A stretch of 64,000 bases of DNA from Coprococcus eutactus (GTDB lineage Bacteria; Bacillota; Clostridia; Lachnospirales; Lachnospiraceae): positions 124,001 through 188,000 of the forward strand of contig NZ_CP102278.1 of NCBI RefSeq assembly GCF_025149915.1, in the 5' to 3' direction. The position numbers and the translations under genes are program-made. Within the stretch, counting starts at the first letter, position 1, and each line of letters opens with the position of its first letter. Positions 44,075-53,278 of the stretch are shown piece after piece. The notes below the pieces were generated by a model. That model made no database searches. It was not told the origin of the DNA and was given only the letters and a program-made list of their open reading frames with translations.

Positions 44075-45148
44075 ATGGAGAAAAGGGGACCGGAACAGCA
44101 GACTGGTAAGACAACGGAAAAGACAACAGAAAAGACAACAGGGGACAGCACAGGACAGGGCAAAATGACTATAGCTGATGTTGCAGAAGCCCTGAATATA
44201 TCAAAGACGACCGTGTCCAGAGCAATCTCTGGTAAGGGACGGATTGGAGCTGAGACTAGAAGAAAGGTCATGGAGTACATAGAGAAACATAATTACAAAC
44301 CTAGTGTTATAGCTAAAGGTCTGGCGCAGTCCAAGTCGTACAATATCGGCTGGGTTATGCCGAGCGATTACAGCGTGGTGGATCTGCCATTTTTCCAGAA
44401 GTGTCTTATGGGGCTGCTCGAGATGGCTGCTCCGGTAGATTATGACGTGCTTGTGTGTACGGTATCACCGGATGATATGAGCCAGCTTGAAAGAATCGTG
44501 GAAAACCATAAAGTGGATGGAATCGTTCTTGGACGAACTCTTGTAAATGATGCTCCGGCGGAATACCTTAAGGAGAAAAATGTTCCGTTTGTTGTGGTCG
44601 GAAGTATGGAAGATGACAATGTGATCCAGATAGATCATGACCACAGAAGTGCATGCCGTGAGCTCACATCGATTCTGCTTGCTAAAGGCATGACGAAGCT
44701 TGCTCTTATGGGTGGAAATAAAAATCATGTGGTAACACTTAACAGATATAGAGGATATCTTGATGCGATGGAGGATATGGAGATTCCAGTTGACAATGGA
44801 CTTGTATTCTTTGATATAGATAATTCTGTACTTTGCGAGCATGCAGTGGAAGAGGTGATGAAGCAGAATGTTGAGTGTATCCTGTGTATGGATGATGGAA
44901 TTTGTCAAAATGTACTTAATATATTGGATAAGAAGAATATAGTGGTGCCTGATGATGTAAGGGTTGCCTCGTTTTATAACAGCTCACTTCTGAATAATTA
45001 TCAGCCAGCTATAACATCGCTGCAATTTGATCCGAGGGAATTGGGCATGGTTGCCTGCAAATTGCTGGTTGATTACATAGAAGGAAATGAGGTTAAGAAG
45101 AAGACTCATCTGGGTTATGAGCTTCGTCTCAAGGAGTCAACGAAATAA
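44075..45148 (+). CDS. LacI-family transcriptional regulator of the galactan region
   Basis: 357 residues, GAGGAG before the ATG. An unusual ~30-residue Thr/Lys/Glu-rich N-terminal tail with TTEK repeats precedes the DNA-binding domain: MTIADVAEALNISKTTVSRAISGKGRIGAETR at about residues 31-62, with the hinge helix NYKPSVIAKGLAQSKS. The rest is a periplasmic-binding-protein-like sugar domain (IGWVMPSD, DGIVLGRTL, CILCMDDGICQNVL, TSLQFDPRELGMVACKLLVD). It would repress the sugar importer and itself until sugar binds; operators at both promoters support this. The ATG at the second Met (residue 31) is an alternative start but has no SD. Confidence 0.92.
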   Translation: MEKRGPEQQTGKTTEKTTEKTTGDSTGQGKMTIADVAEALNISKTTVSRAISGKGRIGAETRRKVMEYIEKHNYKPSVIAKGLAQSKSYNIGWVMPSDYSVVDLPFFQKCLMGLLEMAAPVDYDVLVCTVSPDDMSQLERIVENHKVDGIVLGRTLVNDAPAEYLKEKNVPFVVVGSMEDDNVIQIDHDHRSACRELTSILLAKGMTKLALMGGNKNHVVTLNRYRGYLDAMEDMEIPVDNGLVFFDIDNSVLCEHAVEEVMKQNVECILCMDDGICQNVLNILDKKNIVVPDDVRVASFYNSSLLNNYQPAITSLQFDPRELGMVACKLLVDYIEGNEVKKKTHLGYELRLKESTK

Positions 45149-45196
45149 TGCGCAATAATATAAAATAAAAAATATAATTTATCGGATAATTGGAAT

Positions 45197-45242
45197 AAAA
45201 AAGTCTCCAGGGCAGAGGATATCTCCGCTTCGGAGGCTTTTT
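45197..45242 (+). terminator. Terminator after the lacI-type gene
   Basis: AAAAAGTCTCC pairs with GGAGGCTTTTT with one wobble, with an inner CCGCTTCGG hairpin, ending in five T. Confidence 0.85.
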
Positions 45243-45485
45243 GCGTGTAAAAGGAGCTGATAAATATTTTGTATATAAAAAGTTGCGCAAAAGTGCAACA
45301 CGGTGTAGCAATATACACCACGTATCGACCTATATCATGCCGGCCAGAGACTGCATAATATATACAGATCTGATCAGGTGCAATAATATGATCTACAAAT
45401 TGTTGTGCTGCAGTGCTTTATAATGTGTATTATGCACATATTGGTATGGTGTTATTTGTAAAAACAACCATATGTTGGGTTATGT

Positions 45486-45641
45486 GCAATCGGGTGCGCA
45501 AAATATGATGACTGTGGAAGCGCTTCTAATAAAATGAGTTGTGCAAAATGTATACTTTTTTATTTGTAAAGTTATTTAAATTAGCAGTTGACAACAATAA
45601 GCATAACTGATAATATGTAATTACAAAGAACAACCGATTGC
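45486..45641 (+). promoter_or_regulatory. Promoter and two LacI-type operators of the sugar importer operon
   Basis: TTGACA (45588) and TAATAT (45611) are 17 bp apart. Operators GCAATCGGGTGC (45486-45497) and ACAACCGATTGC (45630-45641) match the site at the regulator's own promoter. The pair, 144 bp apart, could loop across the promoter. The 45243-45485 part holds small inverted repeats (GTTGC...GCAAC near 45285, GGTGTA...TACACC near 45301) but no gene. Confidence 0.75.
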
Positions 45642-45703
45642 GCACGGAAAACGAGAAGAGCAACTAATTTCTTATTATTTTATTTAAAGAGGAGGACATA
45701 AGA

Positions 45704-47011
45704 ATGAGAAAGAAAGTTTTATCATTAACACTTGTTGCTGCGATGATGGCAGGATGCCTTGCAGGATGCGGCAACGCAGAATCAAAGGACGAAGGAACAA
45801 CAGCAGCTGCTGGTGACAGCACAACACAGGCTGCAGCATCAGAAGATGCGATTCAGAACTTAATTGCTGCAACAACAGGAACTGTAGATCTTTCAGTATG
45901 GGCTTCTGAGGAAGATCAGGATCTCACAACACAGGTTATTGAAGAATTCAAGAAAAAGTATTCAGACGTTGACTTCAACATCACACTCGGAGCTGAGTCA
46001 GAGTCAAAGGCAAAGGACGATATCCTGGTAGACGTTGAGGCTGCTCCTGATGTATTCGCATTTGCTGATGATCAGATCAATGAGCTGGTTAAGGCTGGAG
46101 CACTTCAGCCGGTACAGGCTACATATACTTTTGATGTTGCAAACGAGAATGTAGCAGCTTCTGTTGAGGCAGCTTCTGTTGATGGAACATTATATGCATA
46201 TCCAATGACAGCAGATAACGGATACTTCATGTTCTATGATTCATCAGTATTCACAGAGGATGATGTTCAGTCACTGGATGCTATGATCGAGGCAGCAAAG
46301 AAGGCAAACAAGAAGATCGCTATGAACGTATCAGATGCTTGGTATGTATACTCATTCTTCCAGGGCGCAGGACTTGACCTTACACTTAACGATGACGGAC
46401 TTACAAATACTTGTACTTGGAATCAGGCAGGCGGTACAGACGTAGCTCAGGCAATCCTTGATCTCTTCAAGACTGGCGTATTTGTAGATATGGATGATCC
46501 TACACAGGCAACAGCAATCGCTGAGGGTACGATCTGTGCAGCAGTTAACGGAACATGGAGAGCAGCAGACGCTCAGGCAGCATGGGGCGAGAACTACGCA
46601 GCAGCTAAGCTTCCTACATACACAGTTGCAGGCAAGCAGGTTCAGATGGCATCATTCTCAGGCTGCAAGCTTGTCGGTGTAAATCCACATTCAAAGAATG
46701 TAGGCTGGTCAATGCTTCTTGCAGAGTATCTTACATCAGAGGATACACAGGTTACAAGATTTAAGCAGAGAGGTCTTGGTCCTTCAAACATCAACGCTTC
46801 AGAGTCAGATGAAGTTAAGGCTGATCCAGCTATATCAGCTCTTGCAGCTCAGGCAGCATATGCAACACCACAGCGTGTAGGTGGTAACTACTGGACCCCA
46901 GCTGAGACACTTGGTTCAATTCTTGCTCAGGGCAATCCAGACGGAACAGATCTTCAGAAGCTTCTCGACAACGCTGTAGAAGGAATTGAGGCACCTGTAT
47001 CACAGGAGTAA
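45704..47011 (+). CDS. Sugar ABC transporter substrate-binding lipoprotein
   Basis: 435 residues. A lipoprotein signal peptide ends in the lipobox LAGC with Cys at residue 22 (MMAGCLAGCGN), followed by a Thr/Ala-rich linker. The mature part has the family-1 solute-binding fold: VDLSVWASEEDQDLTTQVIEEF near 65, AAPDVFAFADDQ near 110 and NWY-type aromatic residues for sugar stacking. It captures oligosaccharides at the outer membrane face and hands them to the two permeases. Consistent with galacto-oligosaccharides in view of the GH53 gene, but substrate is inferred. AGAGGAGG lies before the ATG. Very high use of optimal codons suggests strong expression. Confidence 0.93.
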   Translation: MRKKVLSLTLVAAMMAGCLAGCGNAESKDEGTTAAAGDSTTQAAASEDAIQNLIAATTGTVDLSVWASEEDQDLTTQVIEEFKKKYSDVDFNITLGAESESKAKDDILVDVEAAPDVFAFADDQINELVKAGALQPVQATYTFDVANENVAASVEAASVDGTLYAYPMTADNGYFMFYDSSVFTEDDVQSLDAMIEAAKKANKKIAMNVSDAWYVYSFFQGAGLDLTLNDDGLTNTCTWNQAGGTDVAQAILDLFKTGVFVDMDDPTQATAIAEGTICAAVNGTWRAADAQAAWGENYAAAKLPTYTVAGKQVQMASFSGCKLVGVNPHSKNVGWSMLLAEYLTSEDTQVTRFKQRGLGPSNINASESDEVKADPAISALAAQAAYATPQRVGGNYWTPAETLGSILAQGNPDGTDLQKLLDNAVEGIEAPVSQE

Positions 47012-47057
47012 TCTTAAATAAGAAGTACTTTGAATAATATTTATAAGTTATAATGAG

Positions 47058-47093
47058 AATGCCTCATATGTCATTCGTGGCATATGGGGCATT
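47058..47093 (+). other. Intercistronic stem-loop between binding protein and permease genes
   Basis: AATGCCTCATATG pairs with CATATGGGGCATT, 13 bp with one wobble, without a T-run. Such stems between binding-protein and permease genes often protect the upstream mRNA, giving excess binding protein. Confidence 0.6.
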
Positions 47094-47115
47094 AAAAAAA
47101 GAGAGGAGCTTTTTC

Positions 47116-48552
47116 ATGAAGAAAATATCAGAATTCTTTAAAGCTATAGGAAGATATTTCAAGAATTTTGGTGTTGCTTTTGCAAAAGGTGATATATGGG
47201 TTAAGCTCTCGACGGTTATCATGGGTGCAGGTTACTTCGCAAGAAAGCAGATCGTCAATGGCTTGATCATGCTCATCGTTGAGGCTGCATTTGTGTTGAT
47301 GTGCGTAGGCTATGCGGCACCAAACCTTGCCAAATTTGGAACTCTTGGAACTGTAAAGTTTGAGCAGGTATTTGATCCACTCACCATGCAGACAACTACT
47401 AATAATTACGACAATTCATTCCAGATTCTTCTCAATTCGGTGGTTGCGTTGTTCATCATTCTTATATTCGTGCTTTTCTACATTCACAATATCAAGACAG
47501 TGTACAAGCTTCAGCAGATGAAGGAAAATGGAGAACATATAAATACATTCAAGGAAGATATGAAGGCACTCTTCAACGAGAAGTTCCACATAACACTTCT
47601 CACACTTCCGACAATTGGTGTAGTCATAATGAATATCCTGCCGATACTTATTCTTATAGCGGTGGCATTTACCAATTATGACCAGCAGCATCTTCCGCCA
47701 AACTCACTGTTTACATGGGTGGGCTTCAAGAACTTCGCAAGCCTGTTCTCAAACAGCATGACAGTCACATTTGGATATTCATTCAGAAAGGTTCTTGGCT
47801 GGACACTTGTATGGGCGGTCATGGCTACATTTACCACATTCATAGGCGGTATCCTTCTTGCCAAGGCGATCAATTCCAAGACAACCAAGCTGCCAAAGAT
47901 GTGGAGAACACTATTTATCATATCAATAGCAGTTCCACAGTTCGTAACACTGCTTTTGGTTAGAAACTTCTTCGCTGATTCAGGTATTGTGAACACTATC
48001 TGTTCAAATATTGGTATCACAGACATGCTTAAGCATGCAGGACTTGTCGGTGAACACCTTACATATATACCGTTCCTGACCGATCCTCACTGGGCAAAGG
48101 TCATGATCATTCTCATCAATATCTGGGTCGGTGTTCCATATCAGATGTTGATCGCAACAGGTGTTCTGATGAACATACCTACAGATCAGATTGAGAGTGC
48201 AAAGATTGATGGAGCAACAAATTTCCAGGTGTTCTGGAAGATCACAATGCCATATATCCTGTTCATCCAGGGCCCGGCACTTATAACAGACTTTGTAAAG
48301 AATATCAATAACTTCAATGTAATCTACTTGTTAACACAGGATGTATTCGTCACACAGAATCAGGCACTTGCCAATTCGCATGCGAAGGAGGTTGACCTTC
48401 TTGTTACATGGTTGTTCAGACTTACAAATGAATACTACGACTACAAGATGGCATCTGTTATCGGTATCATAGTATTTATCATATGTGCAGCATTTACACT
48501 TATATCATTCTCAAGAATGATCTCAGGAGATAAAGAGGAGGAGTACCAATAA
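47116..48552 (+). CDS. Sugar ABC transporter permease, MalF-type
   Basis: 478 residues from ATG 47116 (GAGAGGAGC upstream); the frame opens at 47053 inside the stem-loop, so that start is unlikely. Several membrane helices: two or more in the N-terminal ~150 residues, then the core permease domain with about six. The cytoplasmic EAA-type loop reads ESAKIDGATNFQVFWKITMP near residue 380, which contacts the ATPase. MalF-like length and N-terminal extension fit maltose/galacto-oligosaccharide-type importers. No ATPase gene is in the cluster, so a shared MsmK-like ATPase elsewhere is likely. Confidence 0.92.
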   Translation: MKKISEFFKAIGRYFKNFGVAFAKGDIWVKLSTVIMGAGYFARKQIVNGLIMLIVEAAFVLMCVGYAAPNLAKFGTLGTVKFEQVFDPLTMQTTTNNYDNSFQILLNSVVALFIILIFVLFYIHNIKTVYKLQQMKENGEHINTFKEDMKALFNEKFHITLLTLPTIGVVIMNILPILILIAVAFTNYDQQHLPPNSLFTWVGFKNFASLFSNSMTVTFGYSFRKVLGWTLVWAVMATFTTFIGGILLAKAINSKTTKLPKMWRTLFIISIAVPQFVTLLLVRNFFADSGIVNTICSNIGITDMLKHAGLVGEHLTYIPFLTDPHWAKVMIILINIWVGVPYQMLIATGVLMNIPTDQIESAKIDGATNFQVFWKITMPYILFIQGPALITDFVKNINNFNVIYLLTQDVFVTQNQALANSHAKEVDLLVTWLFRLTNEYYDYKMASVIGIIVFIICAAFTLISFSRMISGDKEEEYQ

Positions 48553-49394
48553 TGAAGAAAACAATAGGTTCGATCGTTAAACATATCGTATTACTTGTCC
48601 TCGCAGCTATCTGGCTGGTTCCGATCATCTGGCTGGTTGTCACCTCATTCAGCGGATATAAGGGAATCAACACAGCGCACTTCTTCCCAACTAGCTGGTC
48701 CATGGACAACTTTGTTCAGCTGCTCACAAGACCTGACTCGGTTGTGCAGTATGTGTCATGGTTCAAGAATACACTTATCATTGCAGTATTTACATGTATC
48801 ATCTCTACTATATTTGTAATTATGGTCAGCTATGCGATGAGTTGTATGAGATTCAACGGCAGAAAACAGATCATGAGTGCGTCGCTGATACTCAATATGT
48901 TCCCTGGCCCACTTCTCATGATAGCAATTTACTTTATCCTGAAGATGCTGGGACTTACAAACAGTCATTTCGGTATGATCATAGTTTACTCAGCGGGATC
49001 AGGACTTGGATTCCTCATCATGAAGGGATTCATGGACACAATACCAATGTCACTTAAGGAGGCTGCCAGACTTGAGGGCGCTTCGGAGGCGAAGATATTT
49101 ACTAAGGTAATTCTTCCTCTGTGTAAGCCAATAGTAGTGTATCAGGTAATCAGTTCTTTCCTTATACCTTGGGGCGATTTCGTATTCGCAAAGCTTATGC
49201 TCAACTCAGGAGTTTCGAAGGACTGGACAGTAGCTATAGGTCTTTACAATATGCTTGAGAAATCACTGGTCAACAAATACTTCTCAGTATTCTGCGCCGG
49301 CGGTATCGTGGTAGCTATCCCTATCTCAATACTGTTCGTCATCATGCAGAAATACTATGTAGAGGGCGTGACAGGCGGTTCTGTAAAGGGCTAA
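48552..49394 (+). CDS. Sugar ABC transporter permease, MalG-type
   Basis: 280 residues; the A of its ATG is the last base of the preceding TAA, so translation is coupled. Six membrane helices with the EAA loop EAARLEGASEAKIFTKVILPL near residue 180. It pairs with the MalF-type protein to form the membrane channel. A 209-bp gap follows with weak hairpins (AGCAGG/CCTGCT near 49433 and 49482; GCCCTAAAATAGGGC at 49493) and then the 613-residue unknown gene, probably on the same transcript. Confidence 0.93.
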   Translation: MKKTIGSIVKHIVLLVLAAIWLVPIIWLVVTSFSGYKGINTAHFFPTSWSMDNFVQLLTRPDSVVQYVSWFKNTLIIAVFTCIISTIFVIMVSYAMSCMRFNGRKQIMSASLILNMFPGPLLMIAIYFILKMLGLTNSHFGMIIVYSAGSGLGFLIMKGFMDTIPMSLKEAARLEGASEAKIFTKVILPLCKPIVVYQVISSFLIPWGDFVFAKLMLNSGVSKDWTVAIGLYNMLEKSLVNKYFSVFCAGGIVVAIPISILFVIMQKYYVEGVTGGSVKG

Positions 49395-49603
49395 GGCGGC
49401 GGTCTGAGAGAAATGAGAAAATTTATTTTGAGCAGGTGTCTGCGTACCGGATGGACCACATATGGATGGTGGTGTGGATGCCTGCTATAACTAGCCCTAA
49501 AATAGGGCAGACAGGATGAAAAATGAGGATATTGTCGCTTATTTGGGGACGATTATCTTTAGATCAAAAGGTTACAACATATATGAAATAGGAGATTTAA
49601 GAT

Positions 49604-51445
49604 ATGGAGAATACATTTATTGTAAACATTATCCACCGTCCTGAGATGGTTCCTGAGTATGCCGAGAAGGTTACAGGTCATGGTCAGGCAGAGGATATCG
49701 GAAGAAAAGCTCTCCTCACAGAGTCACTGGACATATTCAAGTTCCAGCAGGAGACAGCTCACAAGAACGGACTCAAGACTACTATTCAGATGACATATGC
49801 CAGCCTTTTTAACGAGGAGGCTGTATCACTCGCCAAGGAGCATCATGAGAAGTATGGAGATGAGATAGCGCTCTCACTTCTCGGACTTCCTTGCACAGAG
49901 TTCAGAGAGAAGTACAAGACCAAGGACTTCTGTATCTGGATGTTCTCAATGGAGGACAAGAAGAATATCGTCGATGACGTATTTGGAAAGTTCCATGATA
50001 TATTTGGTTTCTATCCAGTGTCTACAGGTTCATACTATATGGATGCTGAGCTTACAAACTACATCAAGGAGAAGTATCCATCAGTCAAGTGTGCAGTTGC
50101 AACATGCTGGGAGGAGGGCCCTAAGGCTTACCATACATGTAACAACTCATGGTACACACTGTTCGATGGTGGTCCATGGAATCCGTGGATACCTTCAAAG
50201 CAGAACACACATGCACCTGCAGCAAATGAGGCTGAGGACAGCGGAATCGTTGCTATTCCTCATCTTTCAAGAGATCTGCTGGCATGCTACGATGGAAATG
50301 GTTCTAACTTCGGTACTCATCCACAGAACGTTCTCCGTGGAATGATCTATGACAGCAAGACATGGGAGTACCCATATCTGTACAACCTTATCGACCAGTA
50401 TCGTCATCTGGCTAAGTTCAACAATGGATATTCATACAACATGATGTTCGTTGGACCGGGCTGGCTGAACAAGATGGGACGCTGGGAGGCTCCATATGAG
50501 CTGCTCAAGAAGAGCTACGAGGACGGAATGAAGTACTACGGTGATCTGAAGAAGGAAGGCAAATGCGTTGACATGACAATGGCTGAATTTGCTGATTTCT
50601 ACAGAGAGAACAAGACATACGAGGAGCCTGAGTGTGCTCTTTGGAAGGATATACTGTACGGATCAGATAAGCAGATCTTCTGGTACTGCGATCCATACAT
50701 GAGAGCTCAGATCAACATGGATCAGGGCGGTGCGATCGTTGACCTCAGACCATATGCAGCAAAGCTTAACTGGCCTGTAGGTATCGGAACTCCACACGTT
50801 CAGGATGCATCATATCCATTCCTGATCCAGGAGAAGTACAGAGCGGGATATTTCACACACTATGCCGGAGAAGGTACTGTGAGAAGTGCCAAGATCAGCT
50901 ATAATGGTGAAGAGGTCGATCTCTGTCTGTGCAGAACAAAGGCAACATTCTCACAGGAGGGCAGCACAAGGATCCTTACACTTGACCCGGTTGACATCGA
51001 ATTCTACGATCTGACAGTTAAACTTCAGACAAAGATATATTTTGAGGAGGGGTCATCCAAGATAAGACATGAGAGAACTATCCTCGAGATGAGCAACCCT
51101 GATGCAGAGGTTGAGATCAATGAGTACATGGTGGCATGCTACGGTACAACAGAGTACCCAGAGGATATGACAGGAATCACTCTCACAGCAAAGAATGCTT
51201 CAGAGAGCAAGTCACTCACATATGAGTACAAGTGCAGAGAAGAGGATCTCGCAGGCGCCGATGAGGTATCAGCAGTTATCCCTGCAATCGAGACAAAGGC
51301 TGCTATGGGAGCATCAGGCAGCGATGCAACAGGATATTTCAAAGAGGGATATGCGTTCTCGCCAATGTTCACTCTCGGGTTTACAAAGACACTTAAGGAT
51401 AAGGAGGTATTTTCAACATGGCTCAGTCTGGAAAAGGCAAATTAA
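49604..51445 (+). CDS. Large conserved-looking protein of unknown function in the galactan operon
   Basis: 613 residues, AGGAGA before the ATG, codon use like the highly expressed importer genes, no signal peptide. I do not recognise a family with confidence. The first ~290 residues look like an alpha/beta barrel of the polysaccharide-deacetylase/GH57-like kind: FGFYPVSTGSYYMDAEL, CAVATCWEEGPKAYH, GGPWNPWIPSKQ and IVAIPHLSRDLLACYDG contain many Asp, Glu, His and Trp that could form a sugar site. A helical part follows, then a ~200-residue beta-rich C-terminal domain (HERTILEMSNPDAEVEINEY). Usual galactan operons carry a GH42 beta-galactosidase at this place; none is seen here. It may be the missing exo-acting enzyme; this is inference. 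Confidence 0.7.
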   Translation: MENTFIVNIIHRPEMVPEYAEKVTGHGQAEDIGRKALLTESLDIFKFQQETAHKNGLKTTIQMTYASLFNEEAVSLAKEHHEKYGDEIALSLLGLPCTEFREKYKTKDFCIWMFSMEDKKNIVDDVFGKFHDIFGFYPVSTGSYYMDAELTNYIKEKYPSVKCAVATCWEEGPKAYHTCNNSWYTLFDGGPWNPWIPSKQNTHAPAANEAEDSGIVAIPHLSRDLLACYDGNGSNFGTHPQNVLRGMIYDSKTWEYPYLYNLIDQYRHLAKFNNGYSYNMMFVGPGWLNKMGRWEAPYELLKKSYEDGMKYYGDLKKEGKCVDMTMAEFADFYRENKTYEEPECALWKDILYGSDKQIFWYCDPYMRAQINMDQGGAIVDLRPYAAKLNWPVGIGTPHVQDASYPFLIQEKYRAGYFTHYAGEGTVRSAKISYNGEEVDLCLCRTKATFSQEGSTRILTLDPVDIEFYDLTVKLQTKIYFEEGSSKIRHERTILEMSNPDAEVEINEYMVACYGTTEYPEDMTGITLTAKNASESKSLTYEYKCREEDLAGADEVSAVIPAIETKAAMGASGSDATGYFKEGYAFSPMFTLGFTKTLKDKEVFSTWLSLEKAN

Positions 51446-51630
51446 ATTACAGATGTCCAATGTGTTTTATGAGAGATCTGGATATAGATATGTTCTATGA
51501 TAAGGACAAGAAGGAATACTACTGTATCCGTTGTCAGTATGTTGGACCAGAGGAGGACGTTCTGGCAAAGAACGAGCTCATCAGAATAAAATATGGAAGA
51601 ATGTATGACAGGATTACATTTGACGACTAG
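51418..51630 (+). CDS. Small zinc-ribbon protein
   Basis: 70 residues. Two CxxC pairs, RCPMCFMRD and YCIRCQYVG, about 20 residues apart, form a classical zinc ribbon; the rest is charged. AAGGAGG precedes the ATG. It starts 28 bp before the end of the 613-residue gene in another frame, so the two are translationally coupled. No DNA- or RNA-binding specificity can be read. Presumably an accessory factor of the operon. Confidence 0.8.
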   Translation: MAQSGKGKLNYRCPMCFMRDLDIDMFYDKDKKEYYCIRCQYVGPEEDVLAKNELIRIKYGRMYDRITFDD

Positions 51631-51783
51631 GTGACAGGTGTCATCTGGATAGACGGCCGCCGACAGATGAAGATGAACTGATACATCAGGAGTATGTTGT
51701 AAAAGACGTTGGAGTATGCAGAACATTTTTATTCGGCGGCTGTTCTTGGTTATAACAGGCAGTAAAATAAATGCAGGTGAATG

Positions 51784-51940
51784 TGTCAAGTTTTCTATGA
51801 AAACTTGACATGTAGCGCCAGCCATTTGCCGAGGAGATGCCCATGTGGCGAAGCCACATCTTAAAATGGCATCGACGACCTATCGCATTGCGAAGCAATG
51901 CGATCGTACAACGAAGGCAAATTTTGCATGGCTGGTGTTC
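51784..51940. repeat. Structured intergenic element with several perfect hairpins
   Basis: TGTCAAGTTTTC (51784) and GAAAACTTGACA (51799) form a 12-bp stem. Then CCAGCCAT (51819) and ATGGCTGG (51928) enclose two hairpins with GAA loops: ATGTGGC-GAA-GCCACAT (51843) and ATCGCATTGC-GAA-GCAATGCGAT (51882). It fills most of the 324-bp gap between the zinc-ribbon and GH53 genes. It may be a folded RNA leader or a small mobile repeat. Confidence 0.7.
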
Positions 51941-51954
51941 AAGGAGACAAAAAT

Positions 51955-53082
51955 ATGGCAGATTATATAAAGGGCGTGGATCTCTCCGCTGTTGTCGAGG
52001 TTGAAGAGCTGGGTGCGAGATATTATGACAATGGTGTGCAGGGAGATATATTTGACATACTTAAGAACTATGGTGTTAATTCTGTGAGACTTCGTCTGTG
52101 GAATGATCCGTACACGGAGGACGGCGTACCTTATGGCGCGGGCACAAATGACCTTGAGGTGTACAAAAAACTCGCGAAGCGCGCTATGGATCATGGAATG
52201 AGCATTCTGCTTGATTATCACTACAGTGATTTCTGGGCTGACCCGGGCAAGCAGAGGGTGCCGAAGGCGTGGAGAGGCATGGATGCGGATCAGCTTGAGC
52301 AGGCTGTGTACGACTACACAAGGGAGACTCTTTTAGAGATGAAGGCTGCGGGCGTTCTCCCTCAGCTTGTTCAGGTTGGAAACGAGCTTACAAACGGACT
52401 GATGTGGCCGCTTGGGCAGAAACCAGAATATGACAATATCGCAAAGTTTGTGAGCGCCGGAATAAGGGCGGTCAGATCGGTTGACTCTGATATTCCGGTC
52501 ATGATACATCTCGACAATGGCGGCAACAATCCTATGTATGTGGACTGGTTTGACCACTACATGGAAAGAGGAGAAGATTTTGATATAATCGGAATGTCGT
52601 ATTATCCGTTCTGGCATGGAACCATGAAGGAGCTAGAGACAAATATGCGGGATATGGCGGATAGATATGGCAAAAAGATAGTTATCGCTGAGGTTTCCAT
52701 GGGATTTACCATGGAGGACTACGCAGAATATGAGAAACTGGGACCTGACGATAGAAAGGGCTATGCCACAAAGCCTTCACTGGTGGAGAATCTTGACTAC
52801 CCTATGACACCTGAGGGGCAGGCGGATTTCATGAACGACATAATGAAACTGATAGATGATGTTCCTGGTGGCGATGGCTTTTATTATTGGGAGGCAGGCT
52901 GGATACCGGTGCCGGGAAGCGGCTGGGCTACGGAAGGTGCTCTGTCATACATAGAGGAGTCTGGACCATGCGGAAATGAATGGGCAAATCAGGCACTTTT
53001 TGACTATGATGGACATGCTCTGCCGGCACTTAAGACTATACGTGATTACAAGCCGGCGCATGACGACTATCCACTTAAGTAA
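51955..53082 (+). CDS. Intracellular GH53 endo-beta-1,4-galactanase
   Basis: 375 residues from ATG 51955 (AAGGAG upstream); the frame to 51898 lies in the structured element. GH53 hallmarks: FDILKNYGVNSVRLRLWNDP near residue 30, LLDYHYSDFWADPGKQ near 85, the acid/base Glu in QVGNELTNG near 140 and the nucleophile Glu in IVIAEVSMGF near 245; WEAGWIPVPGSGWATEGA near the end is also typical. The enzyme cuts beta-1,4-galactan. There is no signal peptide, unlike most secreted galactanases, so it should act on imported oligosaccharides in the cytosol. This agrees with the adjacent importer. Confidence 0.92.
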   Translation: MADYIKGVDLSAVVEVEELGARYYDNGVQGDIFDILKNYGVNSVRLRLWNDPYTEDGVPYGAGTNDLEVYKKLAKRAMDHGMSILLDYHYSDFWADPGKQRVPKAWRGMDADQLEQAVYDYTRETLLEMKAAGVLPQLVQVGNELTNGLMWPLGQKPEYDNIAKFVSAGIRAVRSVDSDIPVMIHLDNGGNNPMYVDWFDHYMERGEDFDIIGMSYYPFWHGTMKELETNMRDMADRYGKKIVIAEVSMGFTMEDYAEYEKLGPDDRKGYATKPSLVENLDYPMTPEGQADFMNDIMKLIDDVPGGDGFYYWEAGWIPVPGSGWATEGALSYIEESGPCGNEWANQALFDYDGHALPALKTIRDYKPAHDDYPLK

Positions 53083-53088
53083 ATTATT

Positions 53089-53119
53089 GGGGACGGAGGT
53101 GTCTGTTCCCTCCGTCTCC
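53089..53119. repeat. REP-like inverted repeat after GH53
   Basis: GGGGACGGAGG (53089-53099) pairs with CCTCCGTCTCC (53109-53119), 11 bp with one mismatch, without a T-run. Its GGGGAC start resembles the longer element at 36631, suggesting one repeat family. Confidence 0.6.
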
Positions 53120-53278
53120 GTGGTTTCTGATAGTAAAGTACATATTTTTGATACATTTGGATATGTTTTGGCTGGGCGGGTCTGTGTATAATATATACAG
53201 ATGCGCCCTTTTAATATATTTGGCAAATTTATAGATGGGGGACAGGACGGGTTGTTCTGATTGATCAGGAGGTAAGGT

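Noticed and set aside
45241..45423. 60-codon ORF between the lacI-type gene and the importer
   Set aside because: It begins inside the terminator, has no RBS-supported start or recognisable protein, and lies in an operator/promoter region.
51784..51940. CRISPR-like reading of the hairpin cluster
   Set aside because: The hairpins differ in sequence and spacing. There are no uniform direct repeats with spacers and no cas genes.
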